Shown here one piece after another: positions 1 through 10,821 of a stretch of 64,000 nt of DNA. Below the pieces are notes generated by a model. The model searched no databases, was not told where the DNA came from, and saw only the letters and a list, made by a program, of their open reading frames with translations. This DNA comes from Zoogloea oleivorans. Its GTDB lineage: Bacteria > Pseudomonadota > Gammaproteobacteria > Burkholderiales > Rhodocyclaceae. How positions within the stretch are numbered: the stretch's first letter is position 1; every line of letters begins with the position of its first letter. The translations under genes and the position numbers were made by a program. Location of the stretch: positions 47,947 to 111,946 of the forward strand of contig NZ_SDKK01000008.1 in the NCBI RefSeq assembly GCF_008107625.1, read 5' to 3'.

Positions 1-1236
1 CTCGCAGATTTCCTCGATCCGGTGCAGGTAGGCACGCGCCTCCGGCGGCAACGCGTCCCAGGTGCAGGCCCCAAACGTGGTGCCACTCCAGCCGGGCATC
101 GTTTCCAGAATCGGCTCGCAACGCACCACTTCTTCAGCGCCCATCGGCAACAGGTCGATCCGCTTGCCATCGAGCATATAGCCGGTGCACAGCTTCAGTT
201 CCGTCAGACCATCAAGAACGTCCAGCTTGGTAATACACAAGCCCGAAACACCGTTGATGATGATGGAGCGCTTCAGCGCCGCCAGGTCAAGCCAGCCACA
301 ACGACGCTTGCGGCCGGTAACCGTACCGAATTCGCGACCGACCGTGGACATCTGATAACCCGGCGTACCCTCGGTTTCAAAGTCCAGCTCGGTGGGGAAC
401 GGGCCGCCACCGACGCGGGTACAGTAGGCCTTGGTGATGCCCAGCACGTAATGTAGACGACCGGGACCAACACCTGAACCGGCTGCCGCCTGCCCTGCCA
501 CACAGTTGCTGGAAGTCACGAACGGGTAGGTCCCGTGATCGATGTCGAGCAGCGTGCCCTGGGCACCTTCGAACAGCAGGTTGCCGCCGGCCTTGTTGAT
601 CGCATACAGATCAGCCGACACGTCGGTGACCATCGGGCGAATCTCTTCGACGTCCGCCATGGCCTGGTCGAAAACGGCCTGAAATTCCACCGGCTCGGCG
701 CCGAGGTAATTGGTCAGAACGAAGTTGTGGTAATCCAGAACCTCGGCAAGCTTCTCGGCGAAACGCTTCGGATCAAACAGGTCGTAGACGCGCAGAGCGC
801 GACGGGACACCTTGTCCTCGTAAGTCGGGCCAATGCCCTTGCCGGTCGTACCGATCTTTTCACCGGCACTCTTCTTGGCCTCGCGGGCACGATCAAGCGC
901 AGAGTGATAACCCAGAATGAGCGGGCAGCCCGGGCTGATTTTCAGGCGGTCACGAACCTTGATGCCGCCGGCCTCGAGCCCGCGGACCTCCGCCAACAGG
1001 TGATGAACGTCGAGCACGACGCCATTGCCGATGAAGCACTGCACTCCCTCCCGGACAATGCCGGAAGGAACCAGGTTCAGCTTGTATTCGGTGGTGCCGA
1101 CGACCAGCGTATGTCCGGCATTGTGACCGCCCTGAAAGCGGACCACGCCCTGCGCCTGATCGGTCAGCCAGTCAACGATCTTGCCCTTGCCTTCATCACC
1201 CCACTGGGTACCAACAACTACTACGTTCTTAGCCAT
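1..1236 (-). CDS. purA: adenylosuccinate synthetase (3' end outside window)
   Basis: This enzyme makes adenylosuccinate from IMP, aspartate and GTP, the first committed step to AMP, in the cytoplasm. The N-terminus [19 protein letters not shown] carries the family GTP-binding loop (GDEGKGK), followed by [10 protein letters not shown] and, further on, [16 protein letters not shown] and the GRKRRCGW stretch, all diagnostic of PurA. The 412 codons seen stay open to base 1. The usual length is about 430 residues, so only about 20 C-terminal residues and the stop are missing. Its start lies 4 nt after the hisZ stop, and its ribosome site (GGGAGAG) overlaps the end of hisZ, so the two are probably translationally coupled. 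Identity is certain. Confidence 0.98.
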   Translation of the reverse strand, partial: MAKNVVVVGTQWGDEGKGKIVDWLTDQAQGVVRFQGGHNAGHTLVVGTTEYKLNLVPSGIVREGVQCFIGNGVVLDVHHLLAEVRGLEAGGIKVRDRLKISPGCPLILGYHSALDRAREAKKSAGEKIGTTGKGIGPTYEDKVSRRALRVYDLFDPKRFAEKLAEVLDYHNFVLTNYLGAEPVEFQAVFDQAMADVEEIRPMVTDVSADLYAINKAGGNLLFEGAQGTLLDIDHGTYPFVTSSNCVAGQAAAGSGVGPGRLHYVLGITKAYCTRVGGGPFPTELDFETEGTPGYQMSTVGREFGTVTGRKRRCGWLDLAALKRSIIINGVSGLCITKLDVLDGLTELKLCTGYMLDGKRIDLLPMGAEEVVRCEPILETMPGWSGTTFGACTWDALPPEARAYLHRIEEICE

Positions 1237-1240
1237 ATAT

Positions 1241-2398
1241 TCACTCTCCCTGAAGCGGTTCAACCTGCCAGGCGCCGCCCCGCAGAACAAGATGCCGATC
1301 ACAACCGGCCTCACGCCACGTGCCTTCATGGCCGGGCAATTCAATCGTTACATTTTCACCTTCTGCACGCAGGCGGGCTACTGCTTCCTTGAAACCAGGC
1401 TCCGCCGTCGGAGAAGCCAGAACTCCCCCCACAAGCACCGCATCGGCAACCTGGGCAGCCAGCTCTCGCAAATCGAGGCTGAAACCCGTTGCCGGACGGC
1501 CACGACCAAAAGCCCGACCTACGCTGTCGTAACGACCACCGAGTGCCAGCGCCACCGGTGAACGACCGCCGTAAGCGGCGAACACGACGCCGCTGTGATA
1601 GTGATAGCCACGCAGATCGGCCAGATCAAAGCTGATCGGCAAATCGGCCAGCTCTGCGGCGAGCTGCTCAAGCTCGCCCAGCGCAGTCATGATCTCGACA
1701 TCATTCGGCAGGATCTCCCTTGCCTTGGTCAGCACGTCGGCACCGCCATACAGCGTCGGCAAGGCAAGCAGAGCCCTGGAAACTTCGTCGGAAACATCAC
1801 GGAGAAGCTCGCGCAATCCCGGCAAATCCTTGGCCTGCAGGCAATCGAAAAGCGCCTCCTCGCGTTCCGGGAGGAGGCCTGCCTTGCTGGCCAGGGCCTT
1901 GAAAAGACCAACGTGCCCGAGATCAATCCGCGACGTGCCGACGCCCGCCGTCTGCAGGGACTCTGCCAGCAGCCGAATGACTTCCGCGTCGGCTTCGAGC
2001 CCGGCATGACCGTAGATTTCGGCCCCCAGTTGCAGCGGCTCGCGGGTGGCTGTCAGCGAGGACGGCACCGCGTGAGCGACACTGCCGCAATAACACAGGC
2101 GGGCAACGCCCTTCCGGTTGAGCAGATGGGCATCGATACGTGCAACCTGCGGCGTGATGTCAGCACGTACGCCCATCGTGCGGCCGGAGAGCTGGTCGAC
2201 GAGCTTCAGCGTTTTCAGTTGAAGATCCTGACCGGCACCGGTCAGCAGGGACTCCAGGTACTCAAGAAGCGGCGGTGCGACCAACTGGTAGCCATTCACA
2301 CGGAAGGCATCAAGCAGACGACGGCGCAGGTCTTCGAGCTTTGCCGCCTCGGCGGGCAAAGCATCCTGGATATATTCGGGTAGAACCCAACGCAACAT
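1241..2398 (-). CDS. hisZ: ATP phosphoribosyltransferase regulatory subunit HisZ
   Basis: HisZ is a histidyl-tRNA-synthetase-like protein without aminoacylation activity. It pairs with the short form of HisG to start histidine biosynthesis. The product (385 aa) begins [15 protein letters not shown] and contains class II synthetase core pieces ([16 protein letters not shown]; later [15 protein letters not shown]). I use the ATG at 2398 rather than an in-frame TTG two codons upstream because the protein family begins at this Met. The real histidyl-tRNA synthetase is encoded separately at 9492-10790, which supports the HisZ assignment. It sits between the hfl genes and purA, a typical betaproteobacterial order. 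Confidence 0.96.
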   Translation of the reverse strand: MLRWVLPEYIQDALPAEAAKLEDLRRRLLDAFRVNGYQLVAPPLLEYLESLLTGAGQDLQLKTLKLVDQLSGRTMGVRADITPQVARIDAHLLNRKGVARLCYCGSVAHAVPSSLTATREPLQLGAEIYGHAGLEADAEVIRLLAESLQTAGVGTSRIDLGHVGLFKALASKAGLLPEREEALFDCLQAKDLPGLRELLRDVSDEVSRALLALPTLYGGADVLTKAREILPNDVEIMTALGELEQLAAELADLPISFDLADLRGYHYHSGVVFAAYGGRSPVALALGGRYDSVGRAFGRGRPATGFSLDLRELAAQVADAVLVGGVLASPTAEPGFKEAVARLRAEGENVTIELPGHEGTWREAGCDRHLVLRGGAWQVEPLQGE

Positions 2399-2410
2399 GG
2401 GCAAAGTGCC

Positions 2411-2596
2411 TCAGGAAAAAACAATCAGAATAACGAGGCCGAGAACCATCGAGCCGAGACCCACAAAGCGGATCTGTCCATCCGCCATGCGAATCAGCCG
2501 GGTAAATGTCTCACGCCATGTGGCCGGCGCAATAAAGGGAATCAGGCCTTCGAGCACCAGCATCAGTGCGAAAGCCAGAATGAGGGTTCGCCCCAT
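2411..2596 (-). CDS. DUF2065 small inner-membrane protein
   Basis: This 61-residue protein has two hydrophobic segments (about residues 4-22 and 44-60) joined by a short charged loop with TWRETFTRL. It matches the DUF2065 (YjeT-like) family, which is regularly encoded directly after hflC; its function is not established. The start codon overlaps the hflC stop by one base (TAATG), so translation is coupled to hflC. This context suggests a role near the HflKC/FtsH membrane complex, but that is inference only. Confidence 0.85.
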   Translation of the reverse strand: MGRTLILAFALMLVLEGLIPFIAPATWRETFTRLIRMADGQIRFVGLGSMVLGLVILIVFS

Positions 2597-3513
2597 TACT
2601 TCCCGCTCTTGCCGCCCTTGGCGGACTCGGACGCAGCCGCAGAACGACCGCCTGCCCCCTTGAGATACTTGAAGAAGTCGGAGTTCGGATCAACAACCAT
2701 CACGTCAGACTTGTTCTTGAAGCTGTTCCGGTAAGCATCGAGGCTACGGTAGAAAGCATAGAACTCGGGGCTCTGGTTGAAAGCCTGGGCGTAGATCGCC
2801 GACGCCTTGGCATCACCATCGCCCTTGACCACCTGGGCATCGCGATAGGCTTCGGCGATGATCACTTCCCGCTGCCTGTCGGCGTCGGCCTTGATCTTCT
2901 CCGCCTCCGCACCACCCTGGGAACGCAGTTCGTTGGCGACACGCTTGCGTTCAGCTTCCATCCGGCGATAGACGGACTCGGAAACCTCGGCCGGAAGATC
3001 GACCCGCTTGAGACGGACATCCACAATTTGCACGCCGATCTTGCGCGAATCCAGGTCGGCCTTCAGGCGCATTTCGTCCATGATCTTGTCGCGCTCGCCG
3101 GACACTACGTCATGCACGGTGCGCTTGCCGAACTCCTCACGCAAACCGGCATTTACGGTTTGCTCAAGGCGGGTCCGGGCGCGCGCCTCATCACCGCCTA
3201 CGGAGATGTAATAAAGCTTCGGGTCGACAATGCGCCACTTCACGAAAAGATCGACGAGAACGTTCTTCTTTTCGGATGTGATGAAGCGCTCAGGCTCGGA
3301 AGTATCGAGGGTCAGGATGCGGCTGTCGAAATAACGCACATTTTGAATGAGCGGAATCTTGAAATGCAGGCCAGGCTCGCTGATCTGACCCTTGACCTCA
3401 CCCAGCTGAAAGACGAGCGCGTGCTGGCGCTGATCCACCGTGAAGAGCGACATGGAGAGGATCGCCAGGACAAACAGACCCAGCCCGAAAATGAATGGCA
3501 AACGTTCGCGCAT
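2596..3513 (-). CDS. hflC: FtsH protease modulator HflC
   Basis: HflC is an SPFH/band-7 protein. With HflK it forms a large membrane complex around the FtsH protease that controls access of membrane substrates. The 305-residue product has one N-terminal signal-anchor helix (about residues 7-26), then the SPFH domain (FTVDQRQHALVFQLGEV onward), and a long Ala/Glu/Lys-rich coiled coil (about 190-260). It ends in a low-complexity Lys/Ser/Gly tail. The ATG overlaps the hflK stop (TAATG). Length and order match the family. Confidence 0.97.
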   Translation of the reverse strand: MRERLPFIFGLGLFVLAILSMSLFTVDQRQHALVFQLGEVKGQISEPGLHFKIPLIQNVRYFDSRILTLDTSEPERFITSEKKNVLVDLFVKWRIVDPKLYYISVGGDEARARTRLEQTVNAGLREEFGKRTVHDVVSGERDKIMDEMRLKADLDSRKIGVQIVDVRLKRVDLPAEVSESVYRRMEAERKRVANELRSQGGAEAEKIKADADRQREVIIAEAYRDAQVVKGDGDAKASAIYAQAFNQSPEFYAFYRSLDAYRNSFKNKSDVMVVDPNSDFFKYLKGAGGRSAAASESAKGGKSGK

Positions 3514-4787
3514 TAGCGTTCTCCCCGCTCACGGCTACGTGTCGACTCGCGAGTACGGGACTCACCGGAAAGCGCGTCGACCCTGGGCGGCGAAATGTTG
3601 TTTTCAGTCGTGGCCGGAGCAGAAGCTGGCCTGGCCATCTGCGGCAAATCAGCCACTGGCGCAGCAGACGGCACAGCCGTCGACTGGATGATCTTGTCCA
3701 GCGGGAGATAAAGGAGGTTTCCGCTGCCACGAGCGTCCAGCATCACCTTCGTGGTATTCGAGAAAACCTGCTGCATCGTGTCGATATACATGCGCTGACG
3801 CGTCACCTCGGGTGCCTTCGCATACTCCGTGTAGACCTGCTTGAAGCGGGATGCATCACCTTCAGCCTGGGCAACTACACGACTCTTGTAAGCATCGGCT
3901 TCTTCGAACAATCGGGATGCCGCACCGCGGGCACGGGGAATCACGTCATTGGCGTAGGCTTGGCCTTCGTTCTTCTGGCGCTCCCGATCCTGACCTGCCT
4001 TCACGGCGTCGTCAAAGGCGGCCTGCACCTGCTCGGGCGGCTGGGCGTTCTGCATGGTGACCTTGCTGACCTGGATACCTGTCGCATAGCGATCAAGGAT
4101 CTCCTGGGTGAGCTTCTGGGCGTTGGCAGCAACCTGCTCACGCCCCTCGTAGAGCACAAAGTCCATCTTGCTCTTGCCGACAACCTCGCGCACAGCCGTT
4201 TCTGCAGCCTGGATCACCGAATCATCGGCATTCCGGTTGTTGAAAAGGTATTGCTGGGGATCCTTCAGGATGTACTGGACAGCAAACTGGATGTTCACGA
4301 TGTTTTCGTCGTCGGTGAGCATCAGCGCTTCCTTGAGCACCTTGTTGCGCTCTGAGCCACGGTAGCCAATTTCGACCGTGCGAACACCGGTCAGGTTGAC
4401 CAGTTCGTGGCTCTGGACCGGGTATGGCAGACGCCAGCGCAAGCCCGGCTCGGTAGCTTCGAGAAAACGGCCAAACTGAAGAACGATTCCCCGCTGGCTG
4501 GCATCCACGATGTAGAAGCCGCTGGCCAGCCAGATGACCGCTGCGAAGGCGGCAATCAGCCCTATCCCGCCGCCCACCTGCCGGAAATTGAATTCAGGAA
4601 TCCGGTTGCCACCGTCTCCGCCACCCGAACCACCGCCATTGCGCCCGGGATCGCGCCCGAACATGCCGGAAAGCCGCCGATTGAAATCGCGCCAAAGTTC
4701 TTCAAGGTCGGGGGGGCCTTGATTGCCATCACCACCGCGCTTGTCGTCGCCGCCGCGATTGCCCCATTTGGGATCATTGAGAGACAT
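3513..4787 (-). CDS. hflK: FtsH protease modulator HflK
   Basis: This is the partner of HflC in the HflKC complex. The product (424 aa from the chosen ATG at 4787, MSLNDPKWGNRGGDDK) has a Gly/Asp-rich cytoplasmic N-terminus, one transmembrane helix (about residues 78-98, IGLIAAFAAVIWLASGFYIV), an SPFH domain starting near VDASQRGIVLQFG, and a coiled-coil region. The C-terminal tail is Pro/Ser/Arg-rich. An upstream Met at 4850 is in frame but lies inside the hflX 3' end and adds a non-conserved leader, so I reject it. The gap to hflX is 59 nt. Confidence 0.96.
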   Translation of the reverse strand: MSLNDPKWGNRGGDDKRGGDGNQGPPDLEELWRDFNRRLSGMFGRDPGRNGGGSGGGDGGNRIPEFNFRQVGGGIGLIAAFAAVIWLASGFYIVDASQRGIVLQFGRFLEATEPGLRWRLPYPVQSHELVNLTGVRTVEIGYRGSERNKVLKEALMLTDDENIVNIQFAVQYILKDPQQYLFNNRNADDSVIQAAETAVREVVGKSKMDFVLYEGREQVAANAQKLTQEILDRYATGIQVSKVTMQNAQPPEQVQAAFDDAVKAGQDRERQKNEGQAYANDVIPRARGAASRLFEEADAYKSRVVAQAEGDASRFKQVYTEYAKAPEVTRQRMYIDTMQQVFSNTTKVMLDARGSGNLLYLPLDKIIQSTAVPSAAPVADLPQMARPASAPATTENNISPPRVDALSGESRTRESTRSRERGER

Positions 4788-4846
4788 GAGGATGCCTGAG
4801 ATCACAGTGAAAAATCCGTTCCGGGAAGTATGGCAACCAGGATTCA

Positions 4847-5980
4847 TCAATTCGAATCCGATGTTGCCGAGCTAGCAGTCAGCGCTGCCTTGTGGGCCAG
4901 AGCAACGTCGGTAAGCACCTTGCGCAACAGGCCTACTCCGTCCCCTGTTCTGGCGCTGAGCAAAACGCGCGTGATATTACCATAAGCGTCCTGCTGGACT
5001 TCCGGGCTTGCCAGCGTGGCGTCGACCTTGTTCCATACCTGAATCTGGGGAAGCATACCGGCTCCGATTTCTTCAAGTACGCCATTGACCGCAGCGATCT
5101 GTCCTTCCCTGTCTTCGCTCGATGCATCCACTACATGGAGCAGGAGATCGGCAGAGATGGTCTCCTCCAGCGTCGCATGAAATGCGGCGACGAGTGAGTG
5201 AGGCAAGTCCCGAATGAATCCGACCGTGTCGGACAGGACGACGTTCCCCGCCTCCCCAAGAAAAAGGCGGCGGGACGTTGTATCGAGCGTGGCAAACAAC
5301 TGGTCGGCTGCATACGCGCCGGCCTTGGTCAGGGCATTAAAGAGCGTTGACTTGCCCGCGTTGGTATAACCAACAAGGGAAATGGAAAGCACGTCACGCC
5401 GCTCCCGGGCCCGCCGGCGCACCGCACGCTGACGTTCCAGTTGCGCCAGGCGCCCCTTGAGAAGCTTGACCCGCTCGCCAAGCAGGCGGCGGTCGGTTTC
5501 CAGCTGCTTTTCACCCGGACCGCGCAGACCAATGCCACCTTTCTGGCGCTCCAGGTGCGTCCAGCCGCGAACCAGGCGGGTGGACAAATGCTGCAATTGC
5601 GCGAGCTCTACCTGCAACTTGCCTTCATGGCTCTTCGCCCGGAGGGCAAAGATGTCGAGGATCAGCGCAGAACGGTCAACAACGCGGCAATCCAGCTTGC
5701 GCTCCAGATTGCGCTGTTGAGCGGCGGTGATATCGTGATTGAAAATCACGATATCGGCTTCGTTCAGCTGGGCGGCAGTGCCGACCTCCTCCGCCTTTCC
5801 CTTACCGACAAAAAAAGCGGAATCGGGTGCCTGACGGCGGCCCTGGACAATGCCCACGACCGTCGCGCCGGCACTGCTGGCCAGCAAGCCCACCTCAGCC
5901 AGGCGTTCGTCAATGCCGCCCTGGCCGAAATCAACCTGAACCAGAATGGCGCGGGTCCCGGCAGCAGGTCTGTCAAACAC
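4847..5980 (-). CDS. hflX: ribosome-associated GTPase HflX
   Basis: HflX is a GTPase that binds the 50S subunit and helps split stalled ribosomes. The 377-residue protein has the N-terminal HflX domain (GKGKAEEVG; DRSALILDIFALRAKSHEGK), the Arg-rich linker helix, and a G domain with GYTNAGKST (about residue 204), DTVGF and NKVD. The only plausible start that fits the family is GTG at 5980 (reads MFDRPAAGTRAILVQ). No good ribosome site is seen before it, so the exact start is the weakest part of the call. It follows hfq in a conserved hfq-hflX-hflK-hflC order. Confidence 0.96.
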   Translation of the reverse strand: MFDRPAAGTRAILVQVDFGQGGIDERLAEVGLLASSAGATVVGIVQGRRQAPDSAFFVGKGKAEEVGTAAQLNEADIVIFNHDITAAQQRNLERKLDCRVVDRSALILDIFALRAKSHEGKLQVELAQLQHLSTRLVRGWTHLERQKGGIGLRGPGEKQLETDRRLLGERVKLLKGRLAQLERQRAVRRRARERRDVLSISLVGYTNAGKSTLFNALTKAGAYAADQLFATLDTTSRRLFLGEAGNVVLSDTVGFIRDLPHSLVAAFHATLEETISADLLLHVVDASSEDREGQIAAVNGVLEEIGAGMLPQIQVWNKVDATLASPEVQQDAYGNITRVLLSARTGDGVGLLRKVLTDVALAHKAALTASSATSDSN

Positions 5981-6031
5981 GATAAAACCCGAAGTCGAAA
6001 TGGCCGAAAACCGGCCGGATGAGAGAGAAAC

Positions 6032-6274
6032 TCAGCTGGCAACCTCGTTTTGTTCCTGCTGGATATTGACCGGACGGGCCGGAACAACCGTGGAAATGGC
6101 GTGCTTGTACACCATCTGCGTGACCGTATTCTTCAACAGCACGACGTACTGGTCGAAGGACTCGACTTGTCCCTGCAACTTGATCCCGTTCACAAGATAG
6201 ATGGAAACCGGAACGTGCTCGCGCCGAAGCGCATTGAGGAATGGATCTTGAAGGAGTTGCCCCTTGTTGCTCAT
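6032..6274 (-). CDS. hfq: RNA chaperone Hfq
   Basis: Hfq forms a hexameric ring that pairs small RNAs with target mRNAs. The 80-residue product opens [20 protein letters not shown] (Sm1: QDPFLN, with NGIKLQG) and contains the Sm2 signature FDQYVVLL followed by the YKHAIST segment that lines the proximal RNA site. The C-terminal tail is short, as usual in betaproteobacteria. It has its own candidate promoter upstream. Its presence is relevant to the sRNA candidate at 15535-15644. Confidence 0.98.
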   Translation of the reverse strand: MSNKGQLLQDPFLNALRREHVPVSIYLVNGIKLQGQVESFDQYVVLLKNTVTQMVYKHAISTVVPARPVNIQQEQNEVAS

Positions 6275-6305
6275 GGTAGAACCTCTATGGTTTTAGTTTG
6301 GAATA

Positions 6306-6311
6306 ATTATA
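6306..6311 (-). promoter_or_regulatory. candidate -10 element of the hfq promoter
   Basis: A perfect TATAAT lies on the minus strand in the 100-bp gap between der and hfq, placing a start about 25 nt before the hfq ATG. I see no convincing -35 hexamer at 16-18 bp, so the assignment rests on the -10 alone. Confidence 0.45.
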
Positions 6312-6374
6312 GAGCCATTTGCTGCACTGCCGCATGGAAGGCAGCAAGCCGCCCGTTGGTGTGGAAGCGGTTCT

Positions 6375-7703
6375 TTAATCCCTGTTGGCGTAGGGATTCG
6401 TGGAAGACTTGAATTGTATCCGTAATGGCGTGCCCTGCAATTTGAACGCCTCCTGGAAGGTGCGCTCCAGGAAGCGGACATAGGATGCAGGAACGTGATC
6501 AAGGGCGCTGCCGTGAATCACGATGATCGGCGGATTCATGCCGCCCTGGTGGGCGTAGCGCATCTTAGGGCGGAAACCACCGTGACGCGGAGGCTGCTGA
6601 CGAGCAATTGCATCAAGCAAAAGCCGCGTCAGCTTCGGCGTGGCGAGCTTGGTCATGGCTGCCTCGTAGGCGCCATCCACGGCCTTGAGCATGGCGGCGA
6701 TCCCCTGCCCCTTCAGTGCCGAAACGTACAGGAAACGAGCGAAGGCAAGGAAGGGCAGCTTGCGGTCGATGTCCTCCTTGATGCGCTGACGACGGTAATC
6801 GTCGACGCTATCCCACTTGTTCACCGCTACCACAAGGGCTCGGCCGGCCTCGACCACGAAGCCCGCGATATGGGCATCCTGATCGGAAATCTCCTGGCTG
6901 GCATCAAGAACCAGGACCACCACGTTAGCTTGCTCGACGGCCTGCAGGGTCTTGATAACCGAAAATTTCTCGACAGCCTCGAAGACCTTGCCGCGCTTGC
7001 GCAGACCGGCAGTGTCGATCAGCGTGTAATGTCGTCCATTGCGCTCGAACGGCACCTCGATTGCATCCCGTGTCGTGCCGGGCATGTCGAAAGCGATGAC
7101 CCGCTCTTCGCCGATCAACGTATTGACCATGGTGGACTTGCCCACGTTGGGGCGTCCGACGATCGCCACGCGAGGGCCTTTTTCGGCAACTTCTTCGCCT
7201 TCCGGATCTTCCGGAAAGGACTCGAGAATCAGCTCCATCAGGGACGTGACGTTGTCACCGTGGGCCGACGAAATGCACAAAGGTTCACCGAGGCCAAGCT
7301 CATGGAACTCGGCCGAGATCATCGACCGGTTCATGCCTTCGGCCTTATTGACGACCAGGAATGTCGGCCGACCGGCACGGCGCAGGCGCGTGGCGATTTG
7401 CTCATCGTGGGGAGTCAGGCCACTGCGGGCATCCACCATGAAGAGGAGCGCGTCGGCTTCGGCGATCGCCTGCTCGGCCTGCTTGGCCATCTCATGAACG
7501 ATGCCGTCCTTGGCGACCGGGTCAAAACCGGCGGTATCGACGACGAGGAATTCCCGCTCAAGCGCCCGGCCAAGACCATAGCGACGATCCCGGGTCAGAC
7601 CGGGGAAGTCGGCGACGAGCGCATCGCGGGTTTTGGTGAGGCGGTTGAAAAGGGTAGATTTGCCCACATTGGGGCGTCCAACCAGGACGAGGGTGGGTTT
7701 CAC
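6375..7703 (-). CDS. der: double-G-domain ribosome assembly GTPase Der (EngA)
   Basis: Der is an essential GTPase that helps mature the 50S ribosomal subunit. The 442-residue protein contains two consecutive G domains, each with GRPNVGKST (residues about 8-16 and 185-193), DTAG and NKxD-type motifs (NKAEG in the first, NKWDS in the second), followed by the C-terminal KH-like domain ([29 protein letters not shown]). Start and length are standard. It lies 15 nt after bamB, the bamB-der order known from many proteobacteria. Confidence 0.98.
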   Translation of the reverse strand: MKPTLVLVGRPNVGKSTLFNRLTKTRDALVADFPGLTRDRRYGLGRALEREFLVVDTAGFDPVAKDGIVHEMAKQAEQAIAEADALLFMVDARSGLTPHDEQIATRLRRAGRPTFLVVNKAEGMNRSMISAEFHELGLGEPLCISSAHGDNVTSLMELILESFPEDPEGEEVAEKGPRVAIVGRPNVGKSTMVNTLIGEERVIAFDMPGTTRDAIEVPFERNGRHYTLIDTAGLRKRGKVFEAVEKFSVIKTLQAVEQANVVVLVLDASQEISDQDAHIAGFVVEAGRALVVAVNKWDSVDDYRRQRIKEDIDRKLPFLAFARFLYVSALKGQGIAAMLKAVDGAYEAAMTKLATPKLTRLLLDAIARQQPPRHGGFRPKMRYAHQGGMNPPIIVIHGSALDHVPASYVRFLERTFQEAFKLQGTPLRIQFKSSTNPYANRD

Positions 7704-7718
7704 GCTTTGGCGACTCCG

Positions 7719-8855
7719 TTATTGAACGCCGAGGGCGTAAACATTGCCATCCCGAGTCTGGACGACAATGTCGCCAGTGGCACGCTGCAAATCTGCAACG
7801 ATCGGGCTGGAATTGGTGCGGTGGCGTCCAACGAGGGTTCCATCATCCTTGCGCAGGATATGGATGTAGCCTTCACTGTCGCCGACCACTACATGATCAC
7901 CGAAAACACGCGGGCGACCGGTACCACGGCCGGCAAGCAAGTCCTGTTTCCAGGCACTGGCGCCGTTGGAAATATCGAGAGAATGGACCGCACCTTTTTC
8001 GTCGGTCACGAAAACGTGCTCTTCGTCCAGATCCAGCCCCCTGGAGCTTGAAAGATCGCGCGTCCACAGGGTGGAACCATTAGCCAGATCGAAGCAGGCC
8101 ACCCGCCCCTGATAGGCAACCGCGCAGGTTGCCCGGGTGCCAATGGCAGGAAGACTGGTGATATCGGCAACCCGCTCCAGCTCAGTGGAACCGCGCGGAA
8201 CAGCCACCGTCCCCTCCCACATCAATCCACCATTGGCCGGATTGATGGCGGTCAGCTTGCCACCGGGAAAGCCGGCAAAGATGGCCTTGTCTTCGAGCAG
8301 GACCCCCGCCGCATTGCGCAGGGACAAGGAAGGCGCCGCCCGCTGATACACCCAGCGCTGCTTGCCATCTGCCGGATTGAGACCGAACAGGCGACTATCC
8401 GCACTGCGGACCACAACGATGTTGTCAGACACGGCGGGCGCAGCCAGGATTTCAGCGTTAACGCGCACACGCCACTTGACCTTCCCGGATACCGCATCAA
8501 GAGCGATCACCTCGCCCTTCGGGGAACCCACCAGCACCAGCTTGCCATCGGTACCGACACCACCTGACAGCGTCGTATCGACCGATGTCTTCCAGACGGT
8601 ACGACCGGCTTCGAGCCTCAACACATTGCCGTCGCGACCCGCCGCAAAAACCGCGTCGCCGCTCGCAGCAGGCTGGAACACGAAGAGCCCGGCATCGCCA
8701 ACACGGCTGCGCCACACTTCCGTGGTCTTGAGCGGATTGTTCAGCGGCTTGAGTGCAGCAAGCTTGGCGCCACTGGAGGAGAACGGGTTAAGAGAGCTGC
8801 AGGCTCCCAGCGCCAGCGTGCCCACGAGCAGCAAGGCGAGTTGCCGGGCTTTCAT
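7719..8855 (-). CDS. bamB: outer membrane protein assembly factor BamB (lipoprotein)
   Basis: BamB is a beta-propeller lipoprotein of the BAM complex that inserts outer-membrane proteins. The 378-residue product begins with a lipoprotein signal peptide ending in the lipobox LALGAC (Cys about 19). It then has repeated PQQ-like propeller blades (for example GEVIALDAVSGKVKWRV, GLNPADGKQRWVYQR, ACFDLANGSTLWTRD). Its ATG overlaps the upstream stop as ATGA, so it is coupled to the yfgM-like gene. Confidence 0.96.
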   Translation of the reverse strand: MKARQLALLLVGTLALGACSSLNPFSSSGAKLAALKPLNNPLKTTEVWRSRVGDAGLFVFQPAASGDAVFAAGRDGNVLRLEAGRTVWKTSVDTTLSGGVGTDGKLVLVGSPKGEVIALDAVSGKVKWRVRVNAEILAAPAVSDNIVVVRSADSRLFGLNPADGKQRWVYQRAAPSLSLRNAAGVLLEDKAIFAGFPGGKLTAINPANGGLMWEGTVAVPRGSTELERVADITSLPAIGTRATCAVAYQGRVACFDLANGSTLWTRDLSSSRGLDLDEEHVFVTDEKGAVHSLDISNGASAWKQDLLAGRGTGRPRVFGDHVVVGDSEGYIHILRKDDGTLVGRHRTNSSPIVADLQRATGDIVVQTRDGNVYALGVQ

Positions 8856-9505
8856 TGAGCGTCTCCGACGGCATCCAGCTTGGCCTGGGCGATTTCGCGC
8901 AATGTCACGGCTTCCGGCTTGGTCGCAGTGGCAAGGGCTTCCACCGCAGCCGTGTAGGCAACACGCGCCTCGGCCGGCTTGCCTTGGGCAACCAGAATGT
9001 CGCCCTTCAGATCGGCGTAACGGGCAGCAAAACTTTCGTCAGGCGGCGTCTGGACCTGTGCCAGCGCTTCGTCGTAGGCCTTTTCGTCGAGCATCACCGT
9101 AGCCAGTCGCAGACGGGCAAGTCCGCGCAGGGCCGGATCATTGGCTTTCTCGGCGGCCCAGGCAAGGGGAACCCGGGCGTTCTTCAGGTCGCCTGCTTCG
9201 CTTTGCACCTTGGCAGAAAGGAGGGCAGCCATATCGGCGTAAGCCGTACCGCTGTACTTCTCGATCAGCGCTCCAGCGGCTTCGCGGGCTTTCTGAGCAT
9301 TGCGCTCAACCGCAGCCCTTTGGACCGCATCGTAGAGAACAGAAGCTTCGCTGCCCTGCTTGCCCCGGTACCAGTTCAAGCCCTGCCAGCCAACAGACGC
9401 CAGGGCGGCAACGACGGCCAATGCCGTGACCAGCTTGCCGTACTGCTCCCACCAGCCCTTGATCTGGGAAATCTGTTCTTGTTCTTCGAGGTCAAATGCT
9501 GCCAT
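8852..9505 (-). CDS. yfgM: YfgM-like membrane-anchored tetratricopeptide protein
   Basis: This is a single-pass inner-membrane protein with a periplasmic TPR domain. The E. coli relative YfgM associates with the Sec translocon and periplasmic chaperones. The 217-residue product starts [19 protein letters not shown], has one transmembrane helix (about residues 21-40), and then helical TPR-like repeats up to the C-terminus. I chose the ATG at 9505, which matches the family start; a longer in-frame extension lies inside hisS. It overlaps hisS by 14 nt and bamB by 4 nt, the conserved hisS-yfgM-bamB-der arrangement. Confidence 0.92.
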   Translation of the reverse strand: MAAFDLEEQEQISQIKGWWEQYGKLVTALAVVAALASVGWQGLNWYRGKQGSEASVLYDAVQRAAVERNAQKAREAAGALIEKYSGTAYADMAALLSAKVQSEAGDLKNARVPLAWAAEKANDPALRGLARLRLATVMLDEKAYDEALAQVQTPPDESFAARYADLKGDILVAQGKPAEARVAYTAAVEALATATKPEAVTLREIAQAKLDAVGDAQ

Positions 9506-10790
9506 CGTCTTCTTCTTCCGATTCGAGTAGGCGGTCTGCCAGGGTTTCGGGGAGCGCGTCCATATGAACGCGAATCTGTTCGCCGCCATCGCGCAGGGGC
9601 TTGAGGCTGACTTCGCCCGCCGCGGCTTCATCCTCACCGATAACGACGGCGAAAGGCGCACCGGATGCGTCGGCACGTTTCATCTGAGACTTGAAGCCAC
9701 CGCCACCACAATGCAGGGTGACGGCAAAGCCGGTGCCACGCAGTGCTTCGGCAACCCGGAACGCCGCGCGCTGTGCGGCCTCGCCGGAATGCACGAGATA
9801 GACGTCCGGCGTCGGCCGCTCAGCCTGGCCGCCGCATTCCTGCCAGAGGGACAGAATCCGTTCGATGCCCATCGCGAAACCGGCCGCCGGTGCCGGCTTG
9901 CCGCCGAGTTGGGCGACCAGGCCATCGTAGCGGCCACCGGCACAGATCGTGCCCTGGGCGCCGAGACGGGTTGTGACCCACTCGAACACGGTGCGGTTGT
10001 AGTAATCGAGCCCCCGCACCAGACGGTGATTGATGCGGTAAGGCAGGCCGGCATCCTTGAGGAAGGTCTGCACGCCATTGAAGTGCTTCAGCGAGTCTTC
10101 CCCAAGGAAGTCAGCGAGCTTCGGAGCCGCTTCGACGATGGCCTGCAGGGCCGGATTCTTGGTATCGAGAATGCGCAGCGGATTGGTGTAAAGACGCCGC
10201 TGACCGTCTTCGTCGAGACTGTCCTTGTGGCCTTCCAGATAGGTAATCAGGGCCGCCCGGTGAGCCGCCCGCTCCTCGCTGCTGCCAAGGGAGTTGATCT
10301 CCAGCTGGACGTCCTCAAGCCCCAGGTCATCCCACAGGCGAGCACACATCAGGATGTGCTCCGCATCCACGTCCGGGCCTTCGTAGCCGAGCGCTTCAAC
10401 ACCCACCTGGTGGAACTGGCGGTAACGCCCCTTCTGGGGACGCTCGTGGCGGAACATCGGACCGTGGTAGTACAGCCGGCGCGGATTGCCGAAAAGCAGA
10501 TTGTGCTGGATCGCCGCCCGCACGCACGACGCCGTGCCTTCCGGACGGAGGGTCAGGTGCTCGCCGTTGAGGGCGTCCTCGAAGGAATACATCTCCTTCT
10601 CGACAATGTCGGTCACTTCACCGATGGCGCGCTTGAAAAGCGGCGTCGGTTCGACGATCGGCATGCGGATGGGGCGGTAGCCGTAGCTGTGCAGCCAGTT
10701 GCGGACGATGTCCTCGAACTGCTCCCAAACTTCGGCATCGTCGGGCAGGATGTCGTTCATCCCGCGCACGGCCTGGAGGGTCTTGCTCAT
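9492..10790 (-). CDS. hisS: histidyl-tRNA synthetase
   Basis: HisS attaches histidine to tRNA-His. The 432-residue protein has class II synthetase motifs: motif 1 region around [20 protein letters not shown], motif 2 [17 protein letters not shown], the HisA signature [15 protein letters not shown], and motif 3 [11 protein letters not shown]. The C-terminal anticodon-binding domain carries the [10 protein letters not shown] start. The 3' end overlaps the yfgM-like gene by 14 nt. Confidence 0.98.
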   Translation of the reverse strand: MSKTLQAVRGMNDILPDDAEVWEQFEDIVRNWLHSYGYRPIRMPIVEPTPLFKRAIGEVTDIVEKEMYSFEDALNGEHLTLRPEGTASCVRAAIQHNLLFGNPRRLYYHGPMFRHERPQKGRYRQFHQVGVEALGYEGPDVDAEHILMCARLWDDLGLEDVQLEINSLGSSEERAAHRAALITYLEGHKDSLDEDGQRRLYTNPLRILDTKNPALQAIVEAAPKLADFLGEDSLKHFNGVQTFLKDAGLPYRINHRLVRGLDYYNRTVFEWVTTRLGAQGTICAGGRYDGLVAQLGGKPAPAAGFAMGIERILSLWQECGGQAERPTPDVYLVHSGEAAQRAAFRVAEALRGTGFAVTLHCGGGGFKSQMKRADASGAPFAVVIGEDEAAAGEVSLKPLRDGGEQIRVHMDALPETLADRLLESEEEDDGSI

Positions 10791-10821
10791 GATTCCCTTT
10801 GTTCTTTTGTCGGGCGCTGGC